Source of the DNA: Rhabditoides inermis
Lineage: Eukaryota > Nematoda > Chromadorea > Rhabditida > Rhabditidae
Direction of reading: 5' to 3'
Length of the DNA: 64,000 nt
NCBI GenBank assembly: GCA_963966185.1
Contig: CAWZYM010000231.1
Coordinates: 248,001-312,000 of the forward strand
In this document: piece after piece, positions 1 to 12,116 of the stretch
How positions within the stretch are numbered: the stretch's first letter is position 1
How the letters are laid out: every line of letters begins with the position of its first letter
The notes under the pieces: generated by a model
What the model was told of the DNA's origin: nothing
Database searches by the model: none
Seen by the model: the letters and a program-made list of their open reading frames with translations, nothing else
Position numbers and translations under genes: made by a program

Positions 1-685
1 ACTAATCCTGATCCGTATTCGCAGGTTGCCCTGTTCATCACTCTCGGTTGGATCTTCGTGTGTGCTGGTCTGTTCCGACTATGGGAGGACTGGACATACG
101 GGGAGAGCTGCTACTTCATGTATATCAGGTGCGGCCGAATACAAACTCATGAATCGTTTATGTTTTTGAAGGTGAAAAAGTGATTGTTTTCAGTCTGTCA
201 ACCATTGGACTGGGGGACATAGCAGTGCAGAGGAAGGAGTAAGTTGCTGTTATTACTATATGCATTTCATTTTTACGTGTAAAATGTATTCAATTAATCA
301 TATAAAAATCAGAAGCAACAATCTCTCTCTGTTTCAGTATGATGGTGTTGTGTTTCGTGTTTGTGATCGTCGGTCTCTCGCTCGTCTCCATGACCATCAA
401 CGTCGTCCAGGTACGTCATCGACAACTAATACTCTCAATCAATTAATAATCAATAACTAATGGACTAATGCATCCCATATTCACTATTCGCACGTTGTCG
501 GGAAAAAAATGCACATCATATCGTTCTTAAAAACCATTTCAGAATTGTGGTGTAGAGCAGAGATGTAAACACAGATTTATTTGAAAAATAGATTCTATTA
601 AGTTTCTAGGTGGCGATCGAGGATATGTACATGGCGTTCCTCATGAAGATGATCATGGACTACCAGGAGAAGATGGCTGCAGGCG

Positions 686-719
<34 letters not shown>

Positions 720-794
720 CATCTCTCCATCTCTCTCTCCCTCTCTTCTTCCACTCCCCCCTCTCTCCCCCCTCTCTCCCCTCTCTCTTCCCTC

Positions 795-837
<43 letters not shown>

Positions 838-1177
838 GCTCTCTCCCCCTCTCTATCTCTCTCCCCCTCTCTCTCGCTCTCCCTCTCTCCCCTCCCTTGC
901 TCTCTCTCTCTCTCTCTCTCCTTCTCTCTATTTCTATTTCTCTCTCTCTCTCTTTCTCTCTCTCGCTCTCCCTCTCTCTCTTTCTCTCTCTCGCTCTCCC
1001 TCTCTCCCCCTCCCTCTCTCGCTCTCTCTCTCTCCCTCTCTCTCTCTCTCTTTCTCCTTCTCTCTATTTCTCTCTCTCTCTTTCTCCTTCTTTCTCTTTC
1101 TCTCTCTCTCTCCCTCTCTCTCGCTCTCTCTCTCTCGCTCTCTCTGTCGCTCTCCCTCTCTCTTCCTCCCTCTCTTT

Positions 1178-1222
<45 letters not shown>

Positions 1223-2363
1223 CTCCTCTCTATTTCTCTCTCTCTCTTTCTCTCTCTCGCTCTCCCTCTCTCTCTCGCTCTCTCTCTCGCTCTCTCTTCC
1301 TCTCTCTTACTGTCTTCCCCTCTATAGTATTTAGATGCTTCGGATCTGTAGGCCTCTTATGCAGTCAAGGGTTGAATGTTGATAGTCTGCTTTCAGGCGG
1401 TGACCACATGGGTGCCTCCGTGGGAATGATGCGTATGTGGGGCAACAACAAGACAGCCAAGTTCCTCATGCCGCTCATCGGGTAGGCTAATAATTATTTA
1501 CAATATTGTGGACACTCCTACTATGAAGATTTTATGCCACTCGCGTTATTTCAGAAATTAGCGAAAACTAAGAACCGGATGCCATAGTCTCATCTCATAG
1601 TCTTCCTTTGGCCCCTTCACAAAAGACTCTTGGGACTAAACTTACCTTTACTGTGAACACCAATACTTCGCGGTTAGAAGAGTTTTTTCCGTCTTGCTGC
1701 AGTAGAAACATGTCATCTTCAGCAAGGAGCAGCGTCGCGCAGCGCTGGAGAAGGTGGGCGCAGAGGCGAAGGAGAAGGGATTCGAAGTGCCCTCCATACT
1801 CAACGACATCGACGTCAACGTGGGTGGTCTACTATATCTATTTGAACAACGGACAGAATGCGAGTAGAAATATTGGAAAAAAGAGTAGTTTCACGTTCTT
1901 TGCTTTGCAGTCGGGCCTTCCGAAGATCCTCCATTTGGACGAAGGGAAGGACGAGGACGCATTCAACACACAGATGGAGGAACTCGTGCAGAGACAGGTA
2001 ACATACTCTAGCTTCATCGTGATGGCTTATACAACAAACATATCTATTCTTTTTAGATAGCAGTGGAGGAGTCGTTGGCGCCCCCTCTCCCTCCCCCCAA
2101 GCTGACACACGACGCGGACACACAGACAGACACTGTCAGGACGTGAGTGGCATGATGAGAACATGCTAATTCATTGGTTCATTGGTTCATCGAACATGCC
2201 TATTCATGCAAACATGCATGGTTGCATGGTATTCATTCACATTCATCTACGTGGAATGTTTCACTCCAAGAATTTTCAGCATCGAGGACACTTCTCAGAC
2301 GGAAGAGAAGAAGTGCGATGATGACAGCACACAGACAGAGGAGGCGGAGAAGATAGAGGTGGG

Positions 2364-2400
<37 letters not shown>

Positions 2401-4153
2401 CCTTTGCAGACGTGTGGTGTGGAGTCGCAGACGGACGTGACGGAGCAGCAGGACGAGGAGCAGCAGACGCCGGCAGTCGACTGCACAGAGGAGGAGACAA
2501 ACACGGAGAGGATAGCCACCATGGTACTCTTCTCTCACTCTCTCCTCTCTTTCTCTCCTTCTCTCTACTGCATTTTAAATAGTGTTTTCTCTCTATTTTT
2601 GTTCTATAATGATCCATATTCAGGACTCCGACTCTCAGTGCGAGCAGGTTGTCTCGATGGAGCAGGAGCAGCAGACGCAGGGCTCGGAGATGGAGGAGGG
2701 AGAGACACAGACAGAAGTCGTCATGGAGAACAAGAGGTGGGGAGGGATCACATTCGATATCAGCTGGCTTTCTCGCTCATACCACTGTACCTTCCCTTAC
2801 TGTCTCCACCCCATGCCATATCAGCAGCGATTCAAAATGCTATACTAGCTGTTTCGAACGCAATCACGCAAATTGTTTGCGCTATGGTTTGTGAATACTT
2901 TACAGTTCAATCATTATTTTCATTTTTCACACATCCACTGAAAAATTGTTGGTGCTTTTTTGGGTCGATTATTCCGGTTCAGTTCGATTCTATAACTAGC
3001 GCGTATAAAGCGATTAGTTTTAATGCACGCGTAACTGATTTGGTACATACAATTCAGTTTGGAAAACGTTTATTCGTGTATGTATTGATTTTCAGGATCC
3101 AAACTCCGGCTCCAGTAATCGAGATGCGAAGCGTGCAGACAGACGATCTCACGGTAAGCAAAACATAAAAGATAAAACAGTGTTACTATTAATTAATTTT
3201 GATTAAGTTTAATTATTATCTAATTTGTGCTCTGGTTTCGTTCACGTTTTGAAACTGTAACTTATTGTATAATTTACTACAGTGCGTAATTGTGGTAGTA
3301 GTTGTGTAGGTGTTGGTGGATTTATGGAAAGATTGATGGAATGTTTGCGAATGTTGTTTGATCTGTCGTCGTGTGTTTCAAAAAACTTATAGGGATAAAT
3401 GGTTTTCGTGGTACACATAGTTTCACATTATTCAACTCTCTCTCTCTCTCTCTCTCGCAAAACAACAACATGCGTCTCTTTCCTGGCATGTATCCGCTTC
3501 CGATGTCTATTCAGACTGGGGTAGACGAGAATAGGGCGCGGTGAAAGAGAGTGCTATTTGCGTGTGTTCATACCACTCACATGTTTCCCCACTCATTCAT
3601 TCACATACAAAGCTTGGCATGTGGCATGTCTCAATAAGTTCGCATAAATTGACGATAAGACGCAAATCTTTGAGAAATAATAAGATTTGGGTGACTTTCT
3701 TTTCCTGTTGGCGTGTCATTGCGTGATTGCAGGATGAGCGACCCAAGTCTCCATCGAAGATGGCAGCAGCCAAGAAGAGACTGCGACGCGCGTTCGCCAA
3801 GAAGAAGGAGACCCTCGACAGAAGGAGAAGCATGGACAACCCCACCATGAGCGACTGGAAGGTACGGTTATCACTATCACTAGTGAAATGGTAGTGCTCC
3901 CCTTGCAGGACATCGCGGAGGAGGACGAGGAGGAGGGGGAGGGTGTGGGTCCGTCGGAGGAGGAAGAGGCAGACGAGGAGAGTCTGCACTGGGATCCCGT
4001 CGACGGAATGCACGCGGAGAAACAACAGCCTGTCAAGGTAGGCACATCACATTATCGAGATTCTTCATGTTCTTCCAGAAACTCACGGCCATGTTCGAGA
4101 AGCCGTCTCCGTTCGCGAAGCCTGAGCCGCGGGGGCGGAAGAGGTCCGAGTAG
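1..4153 (+). CDS. TWK-type two-pore-domain (K2P) potassium channel, 3' part
   Basis: The 5' end lies outside the window. Exons read: 1-128, 194-238, 338-410, 610-682, 1397-~1482, 1723-1819, 1911-1997, 2057-2142, 2280-2358, 2410-2523, 2624-2736, 3096-3153, 3733-3861, 3909-4037, 4079-4153 (stop TAG). Exons 1-2 join to give the second pore loop with selectivity filter TIGLGD. Exon 3 gives the last membrane helix ending VSMTINVVQ, the usual nematode TWK sequence. K2P channels carry background K+ current at the plasma membrane. The cytoplasmic tail is unusually long: it turns acidic and repeats [S/T/V]QT[D/E], then has a basic patch (KKRLRRAFAKKK) and a second acidic run. The intron after 682 is about 710 bp of CT-rich repeat; only a GC donor at 683-684 keeps the frame. 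The family call is firm; the tail function is inference. Confidence 0.9.
687..1325. repeat. CT-rich imperfect microsatellite filling a channel intron
   Basis: About 640 bp is almost pure pyrimidine on the + strand, built from (CT)n broken by TTT, CCC and CG in a loose higher-order pattern such as CTCTCTTTCTCTCTCGCTCT. It lies wholly between two exons of the K2P channel gene. It is open in all three forward frames, giving poly(Leu-Ser) translations that are not real proteins. Confidence 0.9.
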
Positions 4154-4775
4154 AGATCCGGATGGTCCCTTGATCTGAACTGATTCGTCGTGGTTTCTCT
4201 ATCTACATTTCTTTTTGTTCCGGTTTCCCGAATGTTTTACCCAGGTCACTCCTCCGCCGCTCGAATCGCCTTGTTCTATTGCCAAGCGTCCTTCACTCTC
4301 TCTTCTCCCAACCCCCCATTTCCCGTGTTTGTACCTAAAAATGTGGTTCTTCTCTCGTTTTTGTACTGTGTTATAAACTGCATCGCAATCGGGGCATCTT
4401 TCGTCTTAAGTTCTCTATTGTACTTCCTTGTGCCAGCGACAGTCCTCTTTTGTGGGTCTGAGTACACTTGTTATCTCACTCTCAGTCTACAGTCGCTACT
4501 GTCTGGGTGATTCTCTCTCTCTCTCTCTCTCTCTCTTCTATCGTCTTCAGACAAAGAACAAAAACAATAGCAATATTGACAGAGGGAGAGTTGTCTCACT
4601 TTCGATAGTGATCAGAAAGAAGTCATAACAAGACAGCCGACAGAGAACGGCGGGGTGTAAGAAAGTGTACATAGGTGTGTATAGGTAATACCAGTTCTCC
4701 ACTCTCGAGTTACCTTGCCTCGCACGTCTATGCCCCTTCTCTCTTTCTCTCTCTCTCTCTCTTTCTCCCTCTCTT

Positions 4776-4816
<41 letters not shown>

Positions 4817-5029
4817 CTCCTTCTACCATAACATTTGCTATTCGAGAGAATGGCGAGTGGCCCTGAAAAGGAAAGGGGTAAACGAAAACACGCCGCCGAC
4901 CCATTCCAAAATTTTTCTCGGGTTGTTTTCAAAGTTTTCGAACAGATGGAATTTGAGAGAGTTGAGACTCTCACTCTTGGCAGGACTTTACGACGACCAA
5001 TAAACTCGCTTATGTCAAGAGAGTAAGTG

Positions 5030-5068
<39 letters not shown>

Positions 5069-5434
5069 AGAAGTGGGAGTACATACATATTTATTGTTTG
5101 TTTGGCTGCCTCTCTTCACAAAGCAACCACATATCCAGGAACAACCACCAGTGCGTCTGAAGTGTCACGCATTACTGCGATAATGGTGACTGATCCACGA
5201 ACTTTGAGTAACCACTCACTGAACCTATCACCGATATAGAACTACCGCAATCGCTACTCACAAACACAACACAACATGCATGCTCTTCCTGCCTCATCTG
5301 TCATGAGAGAGAGAGAGTGGGGAGAGAGTGTGTGGGTGGGGGAGACGCAGAGTGGCGCTGGTTGTTTACCTGCTGTGTGGTGGCTGGCAACTGTGCCCTC
5401 CCTCGCCCCGCCCCCTCCCGTTCAGTGTGCTGTC
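4154..5434. other. Intergenic, no supported gene
   Basis: Between the K2P stop codon and the next gene I find (CT)n at about 4510-4536 and 4738-4813 and (GA)n at about 5034-5064. A short open frame starting at 4850 has no recognisable similarity. The TTCAG at 5421-5425 is a candidate spliced-leader acceptor for the next gene. Confidence 0.6.
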
Positions 5435-6472
5435 ATGTCCCGCTCTCTCGCTGTGCTCCTCGTCGTCTCGGCTGTCGCCGTCCAGGCCGGAATCCTCGAT
5501 GACCTCGGCAAGCTCGGAGACGTCAACCAGCTGTCCTCTCTCATCCCCACCGACCAGAAGGTACATGCACCCTTGACTACTGTACTTTCTTGCCACTGTT
5601 ATTGAAGTAAATCGCAGTACAGTAATCGTGCCGGTTGCAGGATCTTCTGGGCAACATTGGCAAGGTGACGAACCTTCTGACGACTGTGCAGGGCAAGAGC
5701 AAGTTCCTCGGTGGAGTGGCGGACGACGCTCAGAAGTCCACCCTCTCCAAGATCACCGGATGGATCGGAGAGCTCGACCAGTTCCGTCGCGCCGTGAGTA
5801 CAAGGGTTACTGTACTTTCAAAGAAACGATGTTTGGTGCTCTATTTCTCGGAAGTTAGAGTTTACTGTGAGTTGACGAATCTATTCGAGTTGTTATGTCG
5901 ATAGTTGGTTGGCAGTGTAACAAAACGGACGCGAGAATCGCTTGATTTTTCCCGCCCGCCCCGAGTGGCGAAGAAGTGAAGTGCACTGTGTGATAGCAGC
6001 AAATAAAATACCTGATGCGGACATTTTAATAGTCATGTATGATACGCTGATGTCTACTTTCCGTATCCCATGTGCCTCACGTAGCGACCAAACGATTCGG
6101 GTTTGCAGAGAGAACAGCAGTGCGGCAGTTGCCTCTCTCCAATAACGCAACACATGTGTGCGGCCGATCGAAAAACAACACGCATTGACAATAGACGTTA
6201 TCGATTTTTGGAAATCCACGAATACAATACTCATCGATCGATATTGCAGACGGTCGCGCAGGGTGAGCAGGGATTCCAGCAGAACTCGAACAAGTGGATG
6301 GGACTCGTCAACAAGATCTTCAAGGTAGACTAGTAGTACCTATGTCACCTACCGTACCCGGTTGCAGGACGGAGGCATGTCGTCTGTGCTGTCGCTGCTC
6401 ACCAAGGGTTCCTCGCACACGTCTCTGTTCGCTGCCGCCTGCGTCCCCGTCGCCCTGTACCTCGTCCGCTGA
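5435..6472 (+). CDS. Small secreted helical protein, 152 aa
   Basis: Four exons: 5435-5560, 5641-5793, 6250-6324, 6368-6472. Phases are consistent and all internal junctions are GT-AG. The first ~19 residues form a signal peptide (MSRSLAVLLVVSAVAVQAG). The mature part is polar and probably alpha-helical, rich in Gly/Lys/Asp with only one cysteine. The last ~18 residues are hydrophobic (SLFAAACVPVALYLVR), which would fit a GPI-anchor signal or a terminal membrane helix. A TTCAG acceptor lies 9 nt upstream of the ATG, consistent with trans-splicing. I do not recognise the family. It resembles the general type of small secreted nematode helical proteins, but no motif ties it to one. Confidence 0.75.
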
Positions 6473-6749
6473 GCCCTCCTGTGCCTTCCACCCACTCAAC
6501 CCTCTCTCATCGCGTGTATATATTGCCCCAGCCATCTCTCTCTCAGCCTATTCACAATCTCTTTTGTATAAATTGTCGCGATTCGGTAACCGGTTCGGTG
6601 TATGTGTTCAGTTGGGGGGGAGCGCTAGATGGGAACTCAAAGGGCATCACAAATCACATAGTTGTTCGTGGCACGGGGTAAACGATCGTACATTTATGCG
6701 AATTCTCAAAGCAAAGCGAGTAAGTGGTAAGGGGGTGTAAGAGTGAGGT

Positions 6750-6868
6750 CTACTGTTTCTTGCAGTGCGGCGCGTGTTTGTGGTTGCACTCCTCGTACTC
6801 GATCGAGAGATTCTTGCGACGAACGATGCCGTCGCCCTGAACAGTATGCGGTACTACAGTATGACCTT

Positions 6869-6915
<47 letters not shown>

Positions 6916-7940
6916 CCTCCCTCCCCTACCTTGAACCAGTCATGCTTAGCCTCTGTGGCCCCTTCGGGAGCGTTGGTCCAGAGCACAGTGAGTCTGTCGT
7001 CCTCACTCTCCTGACTTCCATGGGAGGAACACGCGGCTGACAGCTCGCACGTCTCCCGCGGATCCAGAAGGCCGATCGGAGGGTCGACCTGCATGGAGAG
7101 ATGAGAGAGAGAGAGAGAGAGAAAGAGGAAGAGAGAGGGAGGGAGAGATCCACACTCACTCACCCCCAGTCGACTGGGATTCGTCGTTTTGAACGTGTAG
7201 GCGATGCGATGCGCACTAGTGTTCGTGATCTAGACGGTAAGTAACTACAGTATGTCTGATTCCGTCTACAGTATACCAGTTTCCGTACCTTGATGGGGAC
7301 GGTGAGTTTCTTGTTGGGGCTTCCCTTGAAGACGACCTTGTTGTCTGGCTGGATGGTGATATCTCCGGGCGTGTCTGTCGACAGTTTGTCGCCTTTGTTC
7401 GGATTCGGAGACAGCAGCGACGGCGGCTCTATCTAGATTACTGTATGTTGGAAGGTTACAGACTGTATCATTTCCACCTCCGTCTCCGACTTGCTTCTCT
7501 CCGGCACCGGAAGACTCTCTGGAGGAGGAGGAGGAGTGGGACGTTTCTAAAATACTGTACTCTATGGCATACTGTATTATACCGTATACCTTGTATAGAT
7601 AGAGAATGCAGGCGATTGCAATGAGAACACCGAGGATGGCGGACTTGACGAACTCTGCGTCAAATTCATCGAGCTGTAAACAAACATGTAAAAACAAGCA
7701 AACAACAAACAACGAACCACCTTGATCGAGTCGAGCGTGGGGAGGACAAAGAGGGAGGCGGGGGAGTCGGGAGCATCGGGGGCTGGGGTGGACTCAGCCA
7801 GCGGGGCAGCAGTCGTCGTCGTCACGTCATCGGAAGTCGAGCCGAGCAGAGACGCGACAGTCTCCCCGATGGCAGCCACTGGGTCCAGGGAGGCGAGGAT
7901 GCTCCTAGTGGACGAGTGATTGGAGGTGGATGAAGACAGG

Positions 7941-7971
<31 letters not shown>

Positions 7972-8069
7972 AGATGGGCGGGTAAAGTGAAGACATACTG
8001 TTTCTTGGGTTCGTTGCTGCACTTGAGTGCGTGCCTTGCCCAGCCGCGAGCCCAACCGCGCACTGACAT
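6750..8069 (-). CDS. Membrane-anchored major sperm protein (MSP) domain protein, 287 aa
   Basis: Seven exons on the minus strand: 8069-7999, 7904-7721, 7673-7590, 7546-7478, 7432-7289, 7229-7164, 7088-6930, with a last exon 6836-6750; phases agree throughout. A Thr/Pro/Ala-rich N-terminal region is followed by one membrane helix (AILGVLIAIACILYLYK, about residues 96-112), a polyproline linker and a C-terminal MSP domain. MSP hallmarks are TNTSAHRIAYTFKTTNP, DPPIGLLDP and WFKGDGIVRRKN. MSP domains are immunoglobulin-like folds used in nematode sperm motility and in membrane-contact proteins. Having the helix before the domain is the reverse of VAP proteins, which anchor by their C-terminus. 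The C-terminal tail holds CNHKHAPHC, a Cys/His cluster. Introns are as short as 43-45 bp. Family identification is firm; cellular role unknown. Confidence 0.88.
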
Positions 8070-8927
8070 CTCAAGTGAGGGGAATGGCGAGAGAGAGGGG
8101 GAGGGGAAGGATGATGGAAAGGGAGGAACGAGAACGACTGTATCCAGCCGTATCCCATTTTTGTGCGTGGTGAGTGAAAACGGTCATTTTCACGTAGTGT
8201 AACGGAGTTAAAACGACTGTTTGCACATTCAAATGTACAGTCACGACTTCACTTCAATTCCAATAATGATTGAAAACTGAAAATTAACTGCCATTTTTAT
8301 TCAAATCTGTAACTGTTGTTGTGTTGTGACAGAAGATGTTCAGGTTGCGGAGATCGTAGGTTCGATTTAAAAGTGTTGCCCTTGAGAAAATGTGGAATTT
8401 GGACAGGTTGTGGGAAGTATAAGTTTTTACTATACCCTTCACGTCATGCCCGTAGCGCATAGGATTGCCTTGTATGGAAGTCACGCCCACTATCAGGATG
8501 ACCTAATGTACACATATAACACAGGCAGGAATTCAGGTTATTCAGGGGGTGTCCTGACCTCTCGGACTATTACATCTGAATGATAAACAATATAACATCA
8601 CGTTGTGGCTACTTTGGAGAGAGAAAGATGAACATACTAATGACCTATTAATTCCTTAAAATCATCTTTTTGCATGCTTCTTCATTCATCTATCTATGTT
8701 TCACTGATTACTTCCGCATCTTCCACAACGTGTCGTGCCAATCCCAAACTGCTTTGCAGAAATCGGCAACTGATCACCGAAAAATAACAGAACTTCTCTT
8801 TTTATTAGGTATTCACCTGTCAGCCTATCACATCTCTCATCTCTGTTTGTTTCAGCAAAACTGCTGGGCAGAAAACACAACGTCATAAAAGGCGCGTTGA
8901 AGAGACCATGGTTCACAGTCGCTAGCT
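8070..8927. other. Divergent intergenic region
   Basis: Lies between the starts of two divergently transcribed genes (MSP protein on minus, amine oxidase on plus). No long repeat or convincing gene is seen. It presumably holds both promoters. TTCACAG ending at 8918 is a candidate spliced-leader acceptor ten bases before the amine oxidase ATG. Confidence 0.6.
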
Positions 8928-10008
8928 ATGCGTCTCTCATTTGGTATAGCTCTTCTCCCACTCGCTCTAGCCCTTCAGACACCTCACAGCGGACGTACGT
9001 TTCATTCACAGCGCATTTGTTCATTTTGTATTCAGATTCCAACATCTTCTCCCGTCTTCTCGACATTCTCTACGACCGGCTGTCTCCCGATGAGGTGATA
9101 ACAGTCTAGTCTATGATAATCAATAACAATCCCAGAAATACTACGGACCCATCGACGAGACAAACGACAGCGAGCGGCCGAGGAACGTGGCTATAATAGG
9201 TAAGGATAATGAGCTAATAAGGAGATGAAGGTAACTCTATATAGCCGGTAGAAGCCATATGCCTAGAGTCAGCTCAAGATTTGCCGCATTGCACATTTTC
9301 TGTTGTCTTACTGTGTCTTTAAACTCACTTGGCAGAAAAAGATCGGTATGATATGAATGATTGTGAGGCGCGGGGTTCGCGGGTCTGTCCGCGGCGCGTC
9401 GGCTGCGTCACTTCGGAGTGAACTGCACTGTGTTCGAGGGGCTGGACAGAGTGGGCGGAAGGGCCTGGAGTGTGCCCCATCCAGGTACGAACACACACAG
9501 CAGTATTTTTGTGTTGAATGTTTTAAGTTGTTTACATTAAACTGTAAGATGATTACTTCCCAGATAACGCGTCGTGGAATGTGCAGGTGGGAGCGACGTA
9601 CCTGAACGGAATCGACAACGAGGTGGGTGATAGGGAGGGATGGAAGGAACAATTGTATGGGATGTGCACAATATTATGAGGATGAAAGGGTTTGGAGCCT
9701 CATAAGTAGCTAGATGTTTGATACAGATAGCCTAGGGTCATCTCAATATTTGCCACGCTGTACATTTCCTGTTATGTTACTATGTCTCTATAATCTCTTG
9801 ACATATAAATATTGTTATAACATACGAATGTGATCAAGGAGAGTATGGGAAGACTGACACAATTAAAAACTAACACAACAATTTATACACAGATCTTCGA
9901 AATCGCCACTCGATTGGGTCTTGTGGACAAAGCGAGTGAATTCCCGGACTGGACGGATGAGAGGCAGAAGTACGCGTGTGGAGAGGGCTGCCAGGTGAAT
10001 AGGTGAGC

Positions 10009-10056
<48 letters not shown>

Positions 10057-10556
10057 TTCTCTCTCTCTCCCACCCCACCCTTGCAGCGATCACCTCTCGT
10101 TCTTCTCCAACTTCACGTCTTCTCTGGAGCAGAAGTACCTCGAATTCTCGTGGGAACGACCTCTCGCCACGTTCGCTGAAGTGATCGGCGAGGATGTGGA
10201 GCGATTGAAGAAGGTAGATTATTTCAAAAGTACAATGTTATAACAACTTGTTCAGACGCCCGAGTACCAGTCCTCTCCCGCTGTATTCGACGGTCTGGTG
10301 AAGCTGTACAGGTCATACTACGAGACAGAGTACTCCGGACCGGCAGAGACGGTACTGTAATCGAATACAACCATTATTCAAGTCCTAAGTTTGTAAAGTA
10401 TGGATGGAAACTTCACCATGAGACATAGTTAAATGGTTGTTTGCAGCTGGGCATCTACAATCTGGCAGTGTGGGACAATGCGATCAACGACGTGACACAG
10501 TGGGACATGAACCAGGCAAGTCTCCCCTCTCTCTCTCTCCGTCTCTCTCTCTCTCC

Positions 10557-10594
<38 letters not shown>

Positions 10595-11645
10595 TTCTCT
10601 CTCTCTCACTCACCTCTCTATTCCCCCAGATCGGCATGACTGCCATCGTGGACGAGGCGAAGAAGGACATCCCGATTCGCTTCAACCACACAGTCTGGAA
10701 CATCAACTACACAGGTGAAAGTGAAAAAATTGTTGGAGGCAAATAACTGAAAAAATGGATGTTACGATAACTTGAAGTTTTTTTTTTATTTTCACGAGCT
10801 TACGTTTCAACAGAAACTGGTTACAAATGTTAGCGAAACGGCCGCAATTCCGTAATTCCGTAATTCTCGTGTAGATTTCAAATAAAATAATTCTTTGTAA
10901 TTTTATGAGAATGAGTGTGTGTCAGGCCAGCGCTCGTTCCTCCACTTCACTAACGGAGAAACGTCGGAGGCATTCGACTACGTGATTGTTACCACCTCAC
11001 TCGGACACCTCAAGGCACGCCACTCAGTCATTTTTGATCGCAAGTTGTACATAGTCGAGAACACATAGGCTTTCATATTCCGAGTTCAGAAGCACCACTC
11101 TGCCCTGTTCACGCCCCGTCTGCCCACATGGAAGACTGACGCCATAGATGCTATGGGTACGTGAAGAACGTGAAGTATGCTAATCGAACTGTCGTCGTTT
11201 ACAGGCTACGGCAACATGATGAAGGTGGTGTTGTTCTATCCGCAGCCGTGGTACGAGGAGGATATGGTCATGTTCAACAGCTGGATGGGCGAGAAGGAGC
11301 AGCAAGAGGAGCAGGTGAGACAACTATAACATAATGTATGTAGTATATCGTGAACTTACTGTTGAGGTGCGCTCGAACCTTCCTCTTTTCGACAATCTCC
11401 GACAGTTCGAGCCCGTCGGCTGGGATCGAAGGGTGAGAAACAACTTGTTTTGAACATATCAATGTTTCAAACTAATCACATGCTCATACAGTTCCTTGTG
11501 TGCTGGCTGTCATCGACCGGCCCGGCAGCTGCCTCCAACATGCAAGACTCGCAACTATCCACAGCCATCACAAACCATCTGCGATGGGCCACCAACAACC
11601 ACAGCATACCTGAGCCGGAGAGGATCATTAGGTAGCTCTCTCTAG

Positions 11646-11686
<41 letters not shown>

Positions 11687-12116
11687 GATTGTCAGGTTCG
11701 ACTGGCACTCGCACCCGCTGTTCCTGGGTAGCTACTCCTACCTCACCCCTGCCGCCGTTCGAATGGGAGATGCGGCGGAGAGACTCGCACGACCCATAGA
11801 GGACCAGTACAGAATGTGAGATGCTCATGCTCACACTGTCTTGTGTTTTGTAAGCGTGACTAGTGCACTCGATGTGTAATGCCACAGCGCAGGTGTTTTC
11901 GAGAATGACGGAGGCGTTTGTGCACAATAGTATGACGAATCAAGCAATACACATATTCATGCTACATATTTCAGTCCTCGGGTGCAGTTCGCGGGCGAAG
12001 CTTGTTCGGAGAGGATGTACCAGACAGTGACGGGGGCGTGGGAGAGTGGAAGGGAGGAGGCGGACAGGGTCGTCAAGGAGGAGGTCAGGGGGGAGAGGAA
12101 GAGGGTTGTGGCATGA
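8928..12116 (+). CDS. Secreted FAD-dependent amine oxidase (polyamine oxidase family), 515 aa
   Basis: Seventeen exons sum to 1548 nt with no frame break. Residues 1-16 form a signal peptide (MRLSFGIALLPLALAL). The Rossmann FAD motif GAGFAGLSAARRL starts about residue 64, followed by VFEGLDRVGGRAW, typical of flavin amine oxidases. The C-terminal FAD-contact region reads FAGEACSERMYQTVTGAWES, matching the family's GEAT...TVHGA...SG segment. Such enzymes oxidise polyamines or related amines and release H2O2; the signal peptide puts this one in the secretory pathway or outside the cell. Two introns use GC donors (after 10515 and 11014). Exon 11406-11432 is a 27-nt microexon. Substrate cannot be told from sequence. 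An LSD1-type histone demethylase is unlikely because there is no SWIRM domain and a signal peptide is present. Confidence 0.9.

Noticed and set aside
610..1485. 291-codon Leu/Ser-rich frame
   Set aside because: Real exons at each end, but the middle is CT microsatellite, open only because the repeat lacks stop codons.
4850..5024. Short + frame starting MASGPEKERGKRKHAADPF
   Set aside because: No homology, no splice context and flanked by microsatellites; not enough to call a gene.
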